A stretch of DNA of 64,000 bases, taken from positions 1,130,385 through 1,194,384 of the forward strand of contig UYJD01000007.1 of assembly GCA_900618795.1 (NCBI GenBank). Direction: 5' to 3'. Both the position numbers and the translations under genes were made by a program. Below, piece by piece: positions 20,715 to 31,057 of this stretch. The DNA is from Cyanodermella asteris (taxonomy: Eukaryota > Ascomycota > Lecanoromycetes > Ostropales > Stictidaceae). A model generated the notes under the pieces. It was not told the DNA's origin, ran no database searches, and worked only from the letters and a program-made list of their open reading frames with translations. Each line of letters begins with the position of its first letter. The stretch's first letter is position 1.

Positions 20715-21938
20715 TCATTCAAGAGCGATAAAATGGTCGTCTGCAAAGCGAAGATGGTGATGTACCTCTCGCGCCGACATTTCCTTCCTCCCAGCCAAAG
20801 TGAAACGATCAATACTGATTTCTTGTCCGGTACTTGTCGGAATTAGTAGTGATCCGGGGTGTGTCTCTAGCGAGAATCTCGGTCTGACTGCCTTCGAATG
20901 GGTGGCAACAGATTTAGGTTGTGAACTCTCGGTATGACTCTTGAAACGACCAGACCATTTTACTCTAGTCCTGACAATTTCACCGCCAGCAGCTTGGTGG
21001 ACAAGAGTTGACCACAGTGGACCTAGGACTTTCTGACGCGTAAGGATCTGGGACGAATTCCAGTTCTTCCAATCAAGATGCAAGTCATCCACAGCTATCT
21101 TTGGCGCCTTGCGTTGTTGGACCGTCGATCCGTCAGGGTACGTTTTCGGAGGTGTTAGAGGCTTCACGGGCGTCAAGAAGGCTCCAGTCAGGAGGCCGGA
21201 GACCAAAAGCCGGGCGCCCTCTTCTCCAAGTTTAGATTTTATCGGGCCTAGATCGTCATTGTAGCCTTCAAGGCTGAAGCTCTCCTGTAATAAGAGGTCT
21301 CCGTGGTCGAATTTATGGGGATGCAAGGTCTGTAGTGATACACCTGTACTCTTACACTGCTGCAAAAGAGCGTGCTCTATCGGGGCCGCGCCGCGAAAGT
21401 CGGGCAAAAGTGATGGGTGCACATTCAATCCTCCATATTGTGCGCCTGTAATGACACGCATGGGAATCAACAAGCCGAATGACACCGCAATAACCAAGTT
21501 GATGCTCAAGTCTGATGGCGGTTTCCAGTCGCGAAAAGTATCGAGTTTGTGCACCCGAAGACCAAGGTCATTGGCTGTGTTGACGATGGGAACCTCCTTT
21601 ACCGTTTTCAGGCCACGTCCAACTCTCTTTGCTGGACGGCAGAGAACATCTAACGAGCGTATCGGTAGTTGGCCGCTGTTTCTTGCCTTCACAAGTGCAT
21701 TCAGCGAAGCAACGCTGAAATCATCAGATCCACAGAATAAGATGCGTAGGTCCGGGCACGCGCGTGCTGAATATGCTCTCCCAGTACTCCTGGGAAATGA
21801 GGACAGCAAGCTTACTGCACGATGTGGCGTGAATCGGCGCAGCATGTCCGTGTTATCGTCTTGCAGAGCCGAGAAGAGCGTGCTTAGGAACGAGGTACGT
21901 GTCGATTGAAGCAGAAAGAAATTCGAATCAGACGCCAT
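20715..21938 (-). CDS. FMT1: Methionyl-tRNA formyltransferase, mitochondrial
   Basis: 407 aa from the first ATG; the ATG at 21845 (376 aa) is more likely, because it opens MLRRFTPHRAVSLLSSFPRS, an Arg/Ser-rich, acid-free presequence suited to mitochondrial import, while the upstream 31 residues contain an acidic DDNTD stretch. The catalytic domain runs from LRILFCGSDDFS (N-terminal strand) through SFGLLIP and NVHPSLLPDFRGAAPIEHALL, which contains the family signature with the formyl-group His and the substrate-binding loop, and FDHGDLLLQ with the catalytic Asp. The C-terminal OB-like domain follows after residue 250. The enzyme formylates initiator Met-tRNA with 10-formyl-THF for mitochondrial translation. 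Convergent with the SDR gene. Confidence 0.92.
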   Translation of the reverse strand: MASDSNFFLLQSTRTSFLSTLFSALQDDNTDMLRRFTPHRAVSLLSSFPRSTGRAYSARACPDLRILFCGSDDFSVASLNALVKARNSGQLPIRSLDVLCRPAKRVGRGLKTVKEVPIVNTANDLGLRVHKLDTFRDWKPPSDLSINLVIAVSFGLLIPMRVITGAQYGGLNVHPSLLPDFRGAAPIEHALLQQCKSTGVSLQTLHPHKFDHGDLLLQESFSLEGYNDDLGPIKSKLGEEGARLLVSGLLTGAFLTPVKPLTPPKTYPDGSTVQQRKAPKIAVDDLHLDWKNWNSSQILTRQKVLGPLWSTLVHQAAGGEIVRTRVKWSGRFKSHTESSQPKSVATHSKAVRPRFSLETHPGSLLIPTSTGQEISIDRFTLAGRKEMSAREVHHHLRFADDHFIALE

Positions 21939-22530
21939 GGCACGTGACTTGTACGTTCCGCCTACTCATGACCGAGGACAGCAATCACCTCTGGCATTGG
22001 CTCAACTTGAATGAAACCTCTGCCTCAAGCTAATAAACGCTAAAGACCAAGAATTCGAATCTTACAACACGAGTGATCCATGCATGGTCTGCTTCATCGG
22101 GAAGGACATTGTAAATTTAAACGGTACTTGATTATATTCTATAATCTATCCTCTTTGGATTTGAGTAGGTGCACTGCCATGTTGTATGTCGCCTGCGAGG
22201 TCGCTTTCGAACTTGCCGTTCAAAACGCCATCGCCCAATATAACCATATGCCTGGCTTGTTCCGGCCAATAATGAAGTGTTGATGCATGTTTGTAATGCT
22301 GAGCATGCAATTTAGCGAACGTCGGCCGCTGCGAGCAAATCTTCCCGTCTTCCAATGCTCCGTTGATATCACCGAGCAATAACATGCTGTGCGGTGGAAT
22401 GCTGTGATGGCCGCTGGATCCAGTCATGAATCGTCATCGACAATCAAGACTGGGCTGCGACATGTGGCCGACTGTCTCTCCGACGGCCACTTTATGCATG
22501 CCTCCGATATTTGCTATGCTCGAAGATGCT
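21939..22530. other. Intergenic: FMT1 promoter and LCB2 3' region
   Basis: 592 bp, somewhat AT-rich at 22080-22150. Short frames only; nothing recognisable. Confidence 0.5.
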
Positions 22531-24273
22531 CTATCGCAGCGGGATCTTCGTGTCCTGTACGCCACGTCGAATGACTTCGTCGAGTGACCAACGTGGCCGT
22601 TCCAGGTTGTCTTTACCCTTGAGGGACGCTTTAAGCTTGTCCACCTCGGCTTGGGACAGGATCTCGCCTTCTGGGAAATGCTGGCCTCCAGCAATACCGC
22701 TGGAATATTTCAGCTGCAGCACATCGCTGAGCTCGTCGCAGGCAGCGAGAATGCGGTCCAGGTCATCCTTGTTGTGGGCGGCCGAGACACAGAAACGGAC
22801 GCGACTTGTGATGAGCGGCGTTGCAGGATAGGCAACGACGACGACAGAAATCTTGCGCCGCAACATCTCTCGCGAGAAAGCCGGCATTTTCGCGGGGTGG
22901 TAGAGAAGCATAGGAATAACCGGCGAGTCATCATGGCCGTAGACAATGAATCCCAGCCGCTTTAGACCCAAACGAAGATAACGAGAGTTGAAGGCCAGAC
23001 GCTCGATGCGCTCCTTGCCTTGACCAGGCACCAATTCGCCGGAGATTATGCGCAGCGAAGACGCAATCTGAGCAAGTACGTAGGGCGTCGGAGACTCGGC
23101 GTAGATTGTGCCTGCGTTGATCAGCCGTAATTTGTCGATTGTAGCCTTTCCGGCAGCGACATAGCCACCGTTGGCACCGAACGATTTGGTAAAGGTGCCC
23201 ATGAGAATGTCAACTTCAGCAGGATCGACGCCGAAGTAATCACAAATACCACGTCCATTCGGTCCAATCGCACCGATGGAGTGTGCCTCGTCAACGAAAA
23301 GGTGGAACTTGTACTTCTTCTTCAATCTCAAGATAGCCGGCAGGTTGAGAAAATCTCCTTCCATGGAATAGAGGCCCTCGACAAGCAGTAAAATGTTCTT
23401 CCAAGGACGGTGGGTCCGAAGTTGACCTTGAGAGATGTGGTGTCGTAGCTTGCGTTCCAGATCTTTCATGTCGTTGTGCTTGAAGGAGTCGATCAAAGCA
23501 CCAGAGAGACGTGCGCCAGTTCGAATCGAGGCGTGGTTGAGCTCGTCGGATAAGACCAAAGAGCCCTTTGTGATCAAGGCAGGGAGAACGCCGGCGTTGG
23601 TGACATAGCCCATGCTGAAAATCATGGCGGATTCTTTGCCGACGAACTTGGCGATTTGATCTTCCACTTCATGATGAAGGTCAGATGTGCCGCCAAGGGC
23701 CCGAGTCGAGGCCATCGAGACGCCATACTTTCGAGTGACCTCTTCAGCGTAGTCTGCACACGGGCCTTCGGATTGCGCAAATCCCAAGTAGTTGTAGGAA
23801 CTGATGTTGAGAGTTTCGGTGGTGGTGCCAGTCAGCTGAAAGGTCTCATTGTGGTCGTCAGAGGCACGGTCCAGCAAAGTGACGTAGCGACCGGGCACAC
23901 CAGTTATAGGCCTTGAAAAGCAGTCGTCCAACCTCGTCTTCAATCTCCTGACGTAGAAGCTGTCAAAATCGCTGACCCAAGGAGCATAGCCGCCGTGTTT
24001 GCGCAAGTGTGAGAACCTCTCGGGTCGAAACTTTTTGCCAAAAAAGTCGAGAACATGCCCGAACAGGATCAAGATCAAGTAGCTCAGGTATGTGGTGAGG
24101 AGCACCCAGTATGGTGGCTCGTCTTCAATTGGATCGGGCAGTTCCCCATGATGCTGGCTGACGTGACGATGGGCTTGTGAGTTCAAGGGAGCGAATTGGG
24201 CATGCTGCCTTGCCAATCGCCGGGCCTCGGCAGGAGATGGAGGCTGGAAGAGGGTGGTAGCAGGCTCGTCCAT
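22531..24273 (-). CDS. LCB2: Serine palmitoyltransferase subunit 2 (LCB2)
   Basis: The frame is open from 24726, but homologues begin at a MD...PPSPxEARR.AxQHAQ-type segment, which corresponds to the ATG at 24273; this gives 580 aa, near the usual 560-580. ATGs at 24501 and 24726 are alternatives that would add a Ser-rich leader. A transmembrane segment lies at residues about 60-80 (LLTTYLSYLILILFGHV). The alpha-oxoamine synthase fold follows: NISSYNYLGFA, ALGGTSDLHHEVE, DELNHASIR, VDEAHSIGAIG and GTFTKSFGANGGY, the last containing the PLP-binding Lys. LCB2 is the catalytic subunit of the ER enzyme that condenses serine with palmitoyl-CoA, the first step of sphingolipid synthesis. Confidence 0.93.
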   Translation of the reverse strand: MDEPATTLFQPPSPAEARRLARQHAQFAPLNSQAHRHVSQHHGELPDPIEDEPPYWVLLTTYLSYLILILFGHVLDFFGKKFRPERFSHLRKHGGYAPWVSDFDSFYVRRLKTRLDDCFSRPITGVPGRYVTLLDRASDDHNETFQLTGTTTETLNISSYNYLGFAQSEGPCADYAEEVTRKYGVSMASTRALGGTSDLHHEVEDQIAKFVGKESAMIFSMGYVTNAGVLPALITKGSLVLSDELNHASIRTGARLSGALIDSFKHNDMKDLERKLRHHISQGQLRTHRPWKNILLLVEGLYSMEGDFLNLPAILRLKKKYKFHLFVDEAHSIGAIGPNGRGICDYFGVDPAEVDILMGTFTKSFGANGGYVAAGKATIDKLRLINAGTIYAESPTPYVLAQIASSLRIISGELVPGQGKERIERLAFNSRYLRLGLKRLGFIVYGHDDSPVIPMLLYHPAKMPAFSREMLRRKISVVVVAYPATPLITSRVRFCVSAAHNKDDLDRILAACDELSDVLQLKYSSGIAGGQHFPEGEILSQAEVDKLKASLKGKDNLERPRWSLDEVIRRGVQDTKIPLR

Positions 24274-27200
24274 GTTTGCGCTATTGGCAGTAGCCGTCGA
24301 CAAGGAGATTGTGGGCAGAGGGAGGTTGGCCGGGGTGATGTGCGGTGAGGCGGAGGACTGTGGCGCGTCCGATGGTCGAGACGAGCGCAGCGGCCACAGA
24401 GATTGGACTAGTCGCTTACTAGAAGAGGGACGGACGTTTGTCTTGTCGGACGGCGAGGAAGATGAAGCGCTGGAGAAAGGACTAGACAAACGGCGAGGCA
24501 TTGCGCATGTGGTGGCGAAAGATGCTGCTGCTCTGAGTGCTTGACAGACGAAGCTATCGCATTGCCAGGCCCAGCCCGAAAGGCTGGTCGCGTATCTTGG
24601 AATCGGGCACGGCCTTGGTCGCAGTACTGCAGTGTAGTCGTTGCTGTTGTTGAATGCGAAGGGAAAGGACGAGGAGAGGAGTGGGCGGTGGAGAAGGAGT
24701 TCGACAGCTGGGAGGAAGACGTCCAAGCTCGGGCCGGCGATAATTCAGTTGAGCGGCGCTCGTTAGCTGCCGTCGAGGATAGGCGATAGGGAGCAGCGGA
24801 TCAATACTGCAGTGATGGGCAGATGTCAGAGCAGTCGCCGACCACAGGGGAGGCGCTGTCGTGTGACTCGCGACGCCTTATCTCTCGCCAGCACGAAACA
24901 AGCAGCCCTACTTGGACTGTTGAAGCTACAATGATGATGGCGGAGGAGGTACGATGCAACGGCGGCGCCGAGGAAAGCGCTCGCAGGGGGGGAAGAGAGA
25001 AAACCCAAAGGGCGGACGAGGAGCTCCGATATTGCTGCTACGGCGAGAACGAATAGGACTGTGCAGGAGCAGGGCGGATAAAATTATACAATCGAATCGT
25101 CCAGGGGAGAGAATAAGGTAATCACAGAGTAGGACCGTAGGTACCTATGTACGTAGGTAGTGCCGGCCACAGCGATCGCCAGGGGAGAAGCCGCTTTGCG
25201 CCCATCAATCAACTTCCGTCGTGTCCCCCTTCCTCTGCACACCACATGCATATGTAGTAGATAGGTAGCGTGCAGTCTGGTCATCTCTGCTGTCAGCGGC
25301 GCACATCAGACTTTGACTTCGTGGCTTGTCCGCCTTGTCCTTCGGCCTGTTCTTCTTCCGAGGCCACAACCTACATCCTTGTGCACATTTGTGCGAACGT
25401 GTGGTCTTCGTCTGTATTCTACACAAGGCGTTGGCATCCTCTGGCCAAGGTCCATGCTATCATGTCAACCTTCACTTGTGTGCTGGATACTTCCGCAACT
25501 GTCGATGGTCCACTCCAGCCACCTTGCCACGAGACCATCTTCGCGAGCGAGAACGGACCAATGCAGAGTGCAGTGTACGGTCGAGAAACTCGGCAGCCCG
25601 ATGTTCTCGTTTTCATTGGACTCTCTTCCCCGTATCTGACCACGTATAGCCATTTCCTTCTCGCGCCGGTTGCTGAACAAACCGCGGTGACGTTCGTTCT
25701 GGAAATGGGTCTCCTTTCGCCATTATTCCCCCGGGTCATTCAACCGACTTTCTTGGATAAGATCATTGTCCGTGACCAATTGTTCGTACAGACATACTCC
25801 GGTTGGAATCCCACTACGCAGGAGAGGTGAGCACAGCTCCAAATTTGTCCCTCAAATCTTGTTGCGTGTGGTCGGCTCTCAGAGTCCGTGGTTGTCCACG
25901 TCTTTTTTATATGCCATTCGATCCTCCACATAAAACCCCTGTCCTTTCTCTGTCTATGTGCTTCAAACCCAGTTGATCGCGATTGTTTTTGCTCAAGAAA
26001 TAAAGGACGAGCCTGTGGTGCTGGCTGTCAGTGGCAAATCGGGCTATTAAGACTGATGCCTGTCCTCTGCGAAGCGACTACGAGGTAGTTGTTCATCGGC
26101 CGTACCGGAGAAGACAGCCTGTCACGAATGCAATGTTTAGTGTTCCTGTCCTGTCCTAGATTCATTCCATTCATGTCTTTGCTCAATGTTGAGGGGTGCA
26201 AATCAATCCATGGCCGGCAAGGTTCGTCAAACAACATTCGGCCACCAAGCCGGGCTTTGCGCATGTGTTGATAGACTCCTCGGTTGAGCTGGGAACTGGA
26301 GAGGCTGCAAAGCTGGTCAGCAGGAACCTCGCTCGTCACAAGAATCGACCTTACGCTGCTGACATGATAGCTCAACAATGTTGTTCACGTCGGTTTTGCA
26401 GCAAGGGGGGTCGTTGGTCCCTGCGCAAAGGCCAATCGGCGTAGACCGCTCCAAAACGGAAAGCGCTTTCCGTGTAACAGGCTCTGAAGAGCGTACAACG
26501 ACGGCCGTGACACATGCTGCAAATATCATTGCGAAGTTAAAGCTACTGTATTATGACTTTGGTTGGCGATGGTAGAGGAGGCTTAGGAGTTGCACTTGAT
26601 GCACAAATGGGATGGGTGGTCAACACCCTGCGACGGGAGCGTGGCCTTTCTACCTATATCCTCGTGGTGTCGCGGTGTTTACCCATCTACCATATTCTTC
26701 ACCTCGTACTGAATTATGTCATTGAGGAGGCCGACATTGAGTCGACGCCCACGCCTAGCAGCAATGGGAGAGTGCGGAGATGTCTTACCTATCAAAACAA
26801 TGCCCACGAACAGCAAAACTGAGGCGTAAATGGATGGGTGCTTGGTCTCGATTGCTAAGAACAGCCTCGCAATAGATAACAGAAGACGGAATGAGCTGCA
26901 TGAGTTCGATGAGTTAGCCCGATCATGGCCTCTGGCTTGTGAACCACTGCTCTCCTGTTGATTGACATGCTAGCCTACATCATAGCTTGGACAAAAAGTG
27001 GTTCCGAATATCAGTATGAGCCCCCCCAACCACGTGACAGAAACGATCAAGTTACAGGGCACGCCTCCGTCGCTTTAATTGCAAGGATCCGAGTTGTGGA
27101 TTCAAACGACCGTAAGCAGTGCGAATAGCCTGTCCACTCTGCTGAAACACGATGGCCCGAGGTAGATTGGTGGTCAAGAGCTATCACAGCCTCACGTTCG

Positions 27201-27931
27201 CCCCAGCTTCAGCATCTCAGGTCCAATAATAAGTCACGATTGCAAGCGTGCCCGAATCGAGTCGCCTGGACTGGACTGGACTGCTGCTACGCCGCCAAGT
27301 TTGCCTATGATACCGTCTTTTTGTATGTTTGCTCGTCGAGTCTGCCCAATAGAGCAATGAATCTCGCTCAGCGAACGCCAAAGGGGGCCGGCAAGTTGGC
27401 AGCCCAGGCCAGCGAGTAGTCCATACTTGGCCCGGAAGTTGATGAGCAAGTCACGACAGCAAACTCTTGTCCGGCTTTGTTAATCACTCGTCAATTTTGA
27501 GGACAAACGCAGCTCTCAGTTGACTCATCCGTCACTCCGTCTTACGTCTGAACTTGGTGTTGGCTTTGTTGCGTGTTGCTTCAATCAGCAAGGCCTGAGC
27601 GCGTTATTCATCAATCGAGTCTACTTCATCTTGGGAACCTCGAGATGACCATCTAGCCTGGAAGCTACCTGTCATGCAAGCAAGCGAGATCGGTTAGACG
27701 CATTTCAGCGACATTGTCAATGAACTCGGTCGGCGACAAGTCTCTATGCGGTGAATGAATGACCCGCGTGTCGCTCCCAAATCATTATCAACACAAGTGC
27801 GTGTGTTCCACGTCGGGAACGCTCACAGTGATGACTTTGCTACTTCGGTCTTATACCAGAAGCTCAGATCGGAAGCACTTGCAGATGTGCAAAGTAATTC
27901 ATACGACTAACGTCTATTGCTCAGATTTGTC
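24274..27931. other. Long intergenic region upstream of LCB2
   Basis: 3.7 kb, the longest gap in the window (about 3.2 kb if the LCB2 leader is coding). Holds the LCB2 leader and promoter and the 3' region of the esterase. GTAG/CTAC tracts lie at 25137-25160 and 25254-25268. A 186-codon frame at 25270-25830 has no family features and overlaps competing frames. No transposon, RNA gene or tandem array recognised. Confidence 0.5.
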
Positions 27932-28885
27932 TCAGCCCTTTGTAGCGTTTGCAGGCAAGCTGTACTTTCCGAAGAACTCCATGATCAATGGCGTGGCATC
28001 GATATAGGTTCCTGTTCCTCCGTTATCCGGGTTCCAGCCGGTCGACGGCCAAGTGTGCTGCAGGCCCTCAATCGCGTAGTGCGACACAATGTTCTGTTCG
28101 CCACCACAAGTAAACGAGTACAACTTTACATTTCCGTCGTGGCTGTCCGTCTCTGTTGGCTGAACGCTAGCTTCGCAGCCGTTTGTGATGGCCCATTGCA
28201 GCGCCCAGTCGGGGATGCTTCGCAGTTGCACATCTTTGTGTTCTCCCCCATTGTAGCTGATCTGCGGATCTGCGAGTCCGTGGAACTCGAGAACCGGCAT
28301 CGGCAGCCTTGCGGGGTGACAGTCATTGGAAAAGGTGTCGTTGGCCGGGGTCGTGTAGTACGCGCCAGAGACCGGAGCTATAGCAGCAAAGTTGGATGAG
28401 AGGCGCGAATCGCAGGCGAGGACATTGCAAAAGCCTCCACCGAGGGATTTGCCCGAGCAGTAAACTCGACTGCGATCGATACAGAGAGTGTCGGAGAGGT
28501 GATCAATGAGGTCCTGCGTGAAGGCAAGATCGTCCGGCGTCTTCTTGTCTGGCGTGCCTCGCCAGTATCCGGCCTGGCTGTCGGGGTAGACGGAAATTGC
28601 GTGCGGGTTCCAGTCTTCATTGACAAACTCGGACAGGTAGAGTTGATTGGTGGAATTCTTGCCGGCGCCGTGGAAAGACAGTATCAAAGGCACTGGCGAG
28701 TTTGGATCGTATGTGCTCGGGATCGCGAGAATGAAGTCGCGGTCACCGCCGCCGTTCTTGCTGTTGATCGTTCGCTTATGGTGATGGCCAGCCTCGACGT
28801 CTGGTGTTTTACCACAACCAACACTCTTGGCCGCCAGGGCCGTGCCGGCTAGTGTAGAAAGAATGGAAATTATAGAGAACTTCAT
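27932..28885 (-). CDS. Secreted feruloyl-esterase-like/CE1-type carboxylesterase
   Basis: 317 aa with an N-terminal signal peptide (MKFSIISILSTLAGTALAA, cleavage likely after Ala). The mature protein starts with the GCGKTPDVEAG segment common in fungal feruloyl esterases of types C/D and related acetylxylan or polyhydroxybutyrate esterases. Alpha/beta-hydrolase elements: an oxyanion-side SFHGAGKN, the nucleophile elbow SGKSLGGGF with the catalytic Ser, an Asp in GLADPQISY and a His in GLQHTWPS. Six or more cysteines suit an extracellular protein. The family releases ferulic acid or acetyl groups from xylan, or cleaves polyesters. Substrate is not decidable; the GKSLGGG variant of the elbow differs from the FSWGGG or FSYGGG of typical FaeC/FaeD. 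Confidence 0.82.
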   Translation of the reverse strand: MKFSIISILSTLAGTALAAKSVGCGKTPDVEAGHHHKRTINSKNGGGDRDFILAIPSTYDPNSPVPLILSFHGAGKNSTNQLYLSEFVNEDWNPHAISVYPDSQAGYWRGTPDKKTPDDLAFTQDLIDHLSDTLCIDRSRVYCSGKSLGGGFCNVLACDSRLSSNFAAIAPVSGAYYTTPANDTFSNDCHPARLPMPVLEFHGLADPQISYNGGEHKDVQLRSIPDWALQWAITNGCEASVQPTETDSHDGNVKLYSFTCGGEQNIVSHYAIEGLQHTWPSTGWNPDNGGTGTYIDATPLIMEFFGKYSLPANATKG

Positions 28886-30142
28886 CTTTTAAGAACAGAA
28901 CGATGTGAATATTGTGATAGAGTGAAGCAAAGGCCGCTGTTGCCTGAATCAAACGAGGGCAAGCAGAAAAGGCAATACAGGAATGAGTAAACAAAGTGTA
29001 GATATATTTAAAGGAACATGCGAAGTTGGGAAGGAAGATTATGTATGGAAACCACAAGTCGTGTTTGTACCCCGTTGCCATTTCTGGCGCTGCAACCTCA
29101 CATCATCTTCGGAGTCACGAAGCGGGCATGTGCTGGTAGTCAGGCTGACAGTAGTAGTGTGTTTCAAGCTTTTGGCCCCAAGTAAGAAGACCTGACCAGA
29201 GAAATTTAGCTGTGCGCTTCGGGTTGGGGGCACATTGTCTCAGAGTCGAGCTAAGGGGCGAACCTAGTGAGAAAAGGGCGATATGATTGGGTGTCTGGCT
29301 CGTCTTGCCAGAGGCTGTGCCGAGCTTATGATGTCGATATCGGAAAGTCACTACGATCGCCCGTGCTACAGTACTACCTTAGTATTCGAAAACAGTAGCA
29401 GCATTCGCATTTATTGGAGTCCTTCACAACTGAACAAGCACTTCACGAGCGTTGATTTATACATACATCGGAATCGATGTGCCCACCAGTCAGCCCAATC
29501 ATGTGCAGGCTGCCGAATTTCCTGTCGCTGGCTCACGACACCGAGACGATTGGCGCCTTGACGAGCAGCATCACAGAACACACCCAAATTTGGCATGGCT
29601 TGCGATTCGGGATTCTAGCCATCCGCCAGGCGGTGACCTCAAGTCTTTAATGCTTCTAATAACTGGATGTTTCCGGGTCGCACATTAAGACAAGTATGTG
29701 AATTGGAGCAGCACCACACTCAATCCGCAAAGGCACAGCTGTTCGATTACCCGTTGGGTTGCTCTCATATGTGTATCTAATCTCATCAAGCTCCTGGAAG
29801 CTACTTACACATCACACTGAAATCTCCATGGTGAGATCTGTAGGTACTATGGGCTTGAGCATGGTCGCACCCACACAAACATGACCCCGAGATAATATGC
29901 GAAGGAAACAGCGAGACTACGACATACTGAAAGCGTCGGCGGATTTAAGTGTAGTAGATGACGGAGCGAGAACTTAGTGCGACAGTGAAAGCCGGCGCTC
30001 CCACAGGGAACGCTCGCGCCATGAACGGGGAAGCATTTATGAAATGGCTTCAAATCAACTTTCAATGCTCTGAAGGTTCAGAGATGACGGTGTGGATATC
30101 CACGTGGTATCGCCGTGTCGAGAAGGTGCCCGTGTTTCGATG
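28886..30142. other. Intergenic: esterase promoter and STE14 3' region
   Basis: 1257 bp. Short frames only. A moderately AT-rich stretch at 28900-29060 lies just upstream of the esterase. Nothing else recognised. Confidence 0.5.
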
Positions 30143-31057
30143 CTATTGTATGCCAGGTATCATAACTCCAGTATGCTTCCTGTAATCTTCGTACTGCTTA
30201 CCAAAGAACGCCACCAAGTACTGCTCTTCTTTCCGGATTCGGTGGGAGAAGAACCTCCACAGTACAGTGACATATGCCGCTAAGCATATCCAGTTCCCCA
30301 GCACGACCTGCGTGCCAATAGCCCACCAGAAGAAGCCGAAATAACTCGGATGCCTTAGAAAGCTGTAAATACCATGTGTGACCAACTCATGCTCCGCTCT
30401 TCGGTATGTCTGTACGGTGTGATTGAAGTTGCGACCGCAGTGTATCATTGCCATGCTCCTTGTACTCTGCCCAACAAACAGAGCCAGAAATCCCACCAAC
30501 AACCACCCACGTTGCACCCAAGCGGGAAAGGTCTGAGGGTATCGAAACAAGCTGTGCATGAGAGTTGTCTCGACGAAAGCTGAGAGGTGTGCTGCTTTAT
30601 AGGCGTTGCCATTCGAGTCGAGCAAGAAGGCAGAGGTAGTTGCCAGCGGGGTGTTGTACGCAGCGTGGGTCCAAAATTCGAGAAAATGAAAGACTGAGAG
30701 ACATGTCAAGAAGAAGGGTGTTCTCCACAGCGGGGAACCGGACCATGCGAGAATTGTCGCTGCCAGCAACGAAAAGCCCAAAGCAGTGCCCAAGCCAAAT
30801 GCGCGGAGCGATATACCACTCAACGGGTGGTTGCCATCGGGGAGCAGCGAGGGATCCTGTAGCTGCGGCCTGTAGGCGGGAAGTCGGTTGTGAACGCGAG
30901 CGATCTCGTGGCCATTGGCTTGAGAATGAGCAGCAGAGCCGTTTGCATGTTCAGCAACAGCTGTAGTAGGTACAGAGTCATGTTGATGGCGATTATTTGG
31001 TGAGGACTCGGGGACTGAGACGGCGGACCCAGCTGCGACCGTCGAGGCTGGCATCAT
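30143..31057 (-). CDS. STE14: Protein-S-isoprenylcysteine O-methyltransferase
   Basis: 304 aa. The N-terminal 80 residues are polar and variable. Hydrophobic segments follow at about 85-105, 110-125, 165-185 and near 240-265. The C-terminal ICMT catalytic block is clear: LVTHGIYSFLRHPSYFGFFWW, then FFSHRIRKEEQYLVAFFGKQYEDY. The RHPSY motif and the double Glu of RKEEQYL belong to the SAM-binding part of the family. The enzyme methylates the C-terminal prenylcysteine of Ras, Rho and the a-factor-type pheromone in the ER membrane, the last CAAX step. The start has two adjacent ATG codons. Confidence 0.92.
   Translation of the reverse strand: MMPASTVAAGSAVSVPESSPNNRHQHDSVPTTAVAEHANGSAAHSQANGHEIARVHNRLPAYRPQLQDPSLLPDGNHPLSGISLRAFGLGTALGFSLLAATILAWSGSPLWRTPFFLTCLSVFHFLEFWTHAAYNTPLATTSAFLLDSNGNAYKAAHLSAFVETTLMHSLFRYPQTFPAWVQRGWLLVGFLALFVGQSTRSMAMIHCGRNFNHTVQTYRRAEHELVTHGIYSFLRHPSYFGFFWWAIGTQVVLGNWICLAAYVTVLWRFFSHRIRKEEQYLVAFFGKQYEDYRKHTGVMIPGIQ

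Noticed and set aside
22040-22080. A short TTCGAATC-like string suggestive of a tRNA T-arm
   Set aside because: No matching acceptor, D-arm or anticodon stem around it; no tRNA was found in the window.
25270-25830. 186-codon plus-strand frame upstream of LCB2
   Set aside because: Two other long frames overlap it on both strands, no motif is visible, and no splice or start context supports it.
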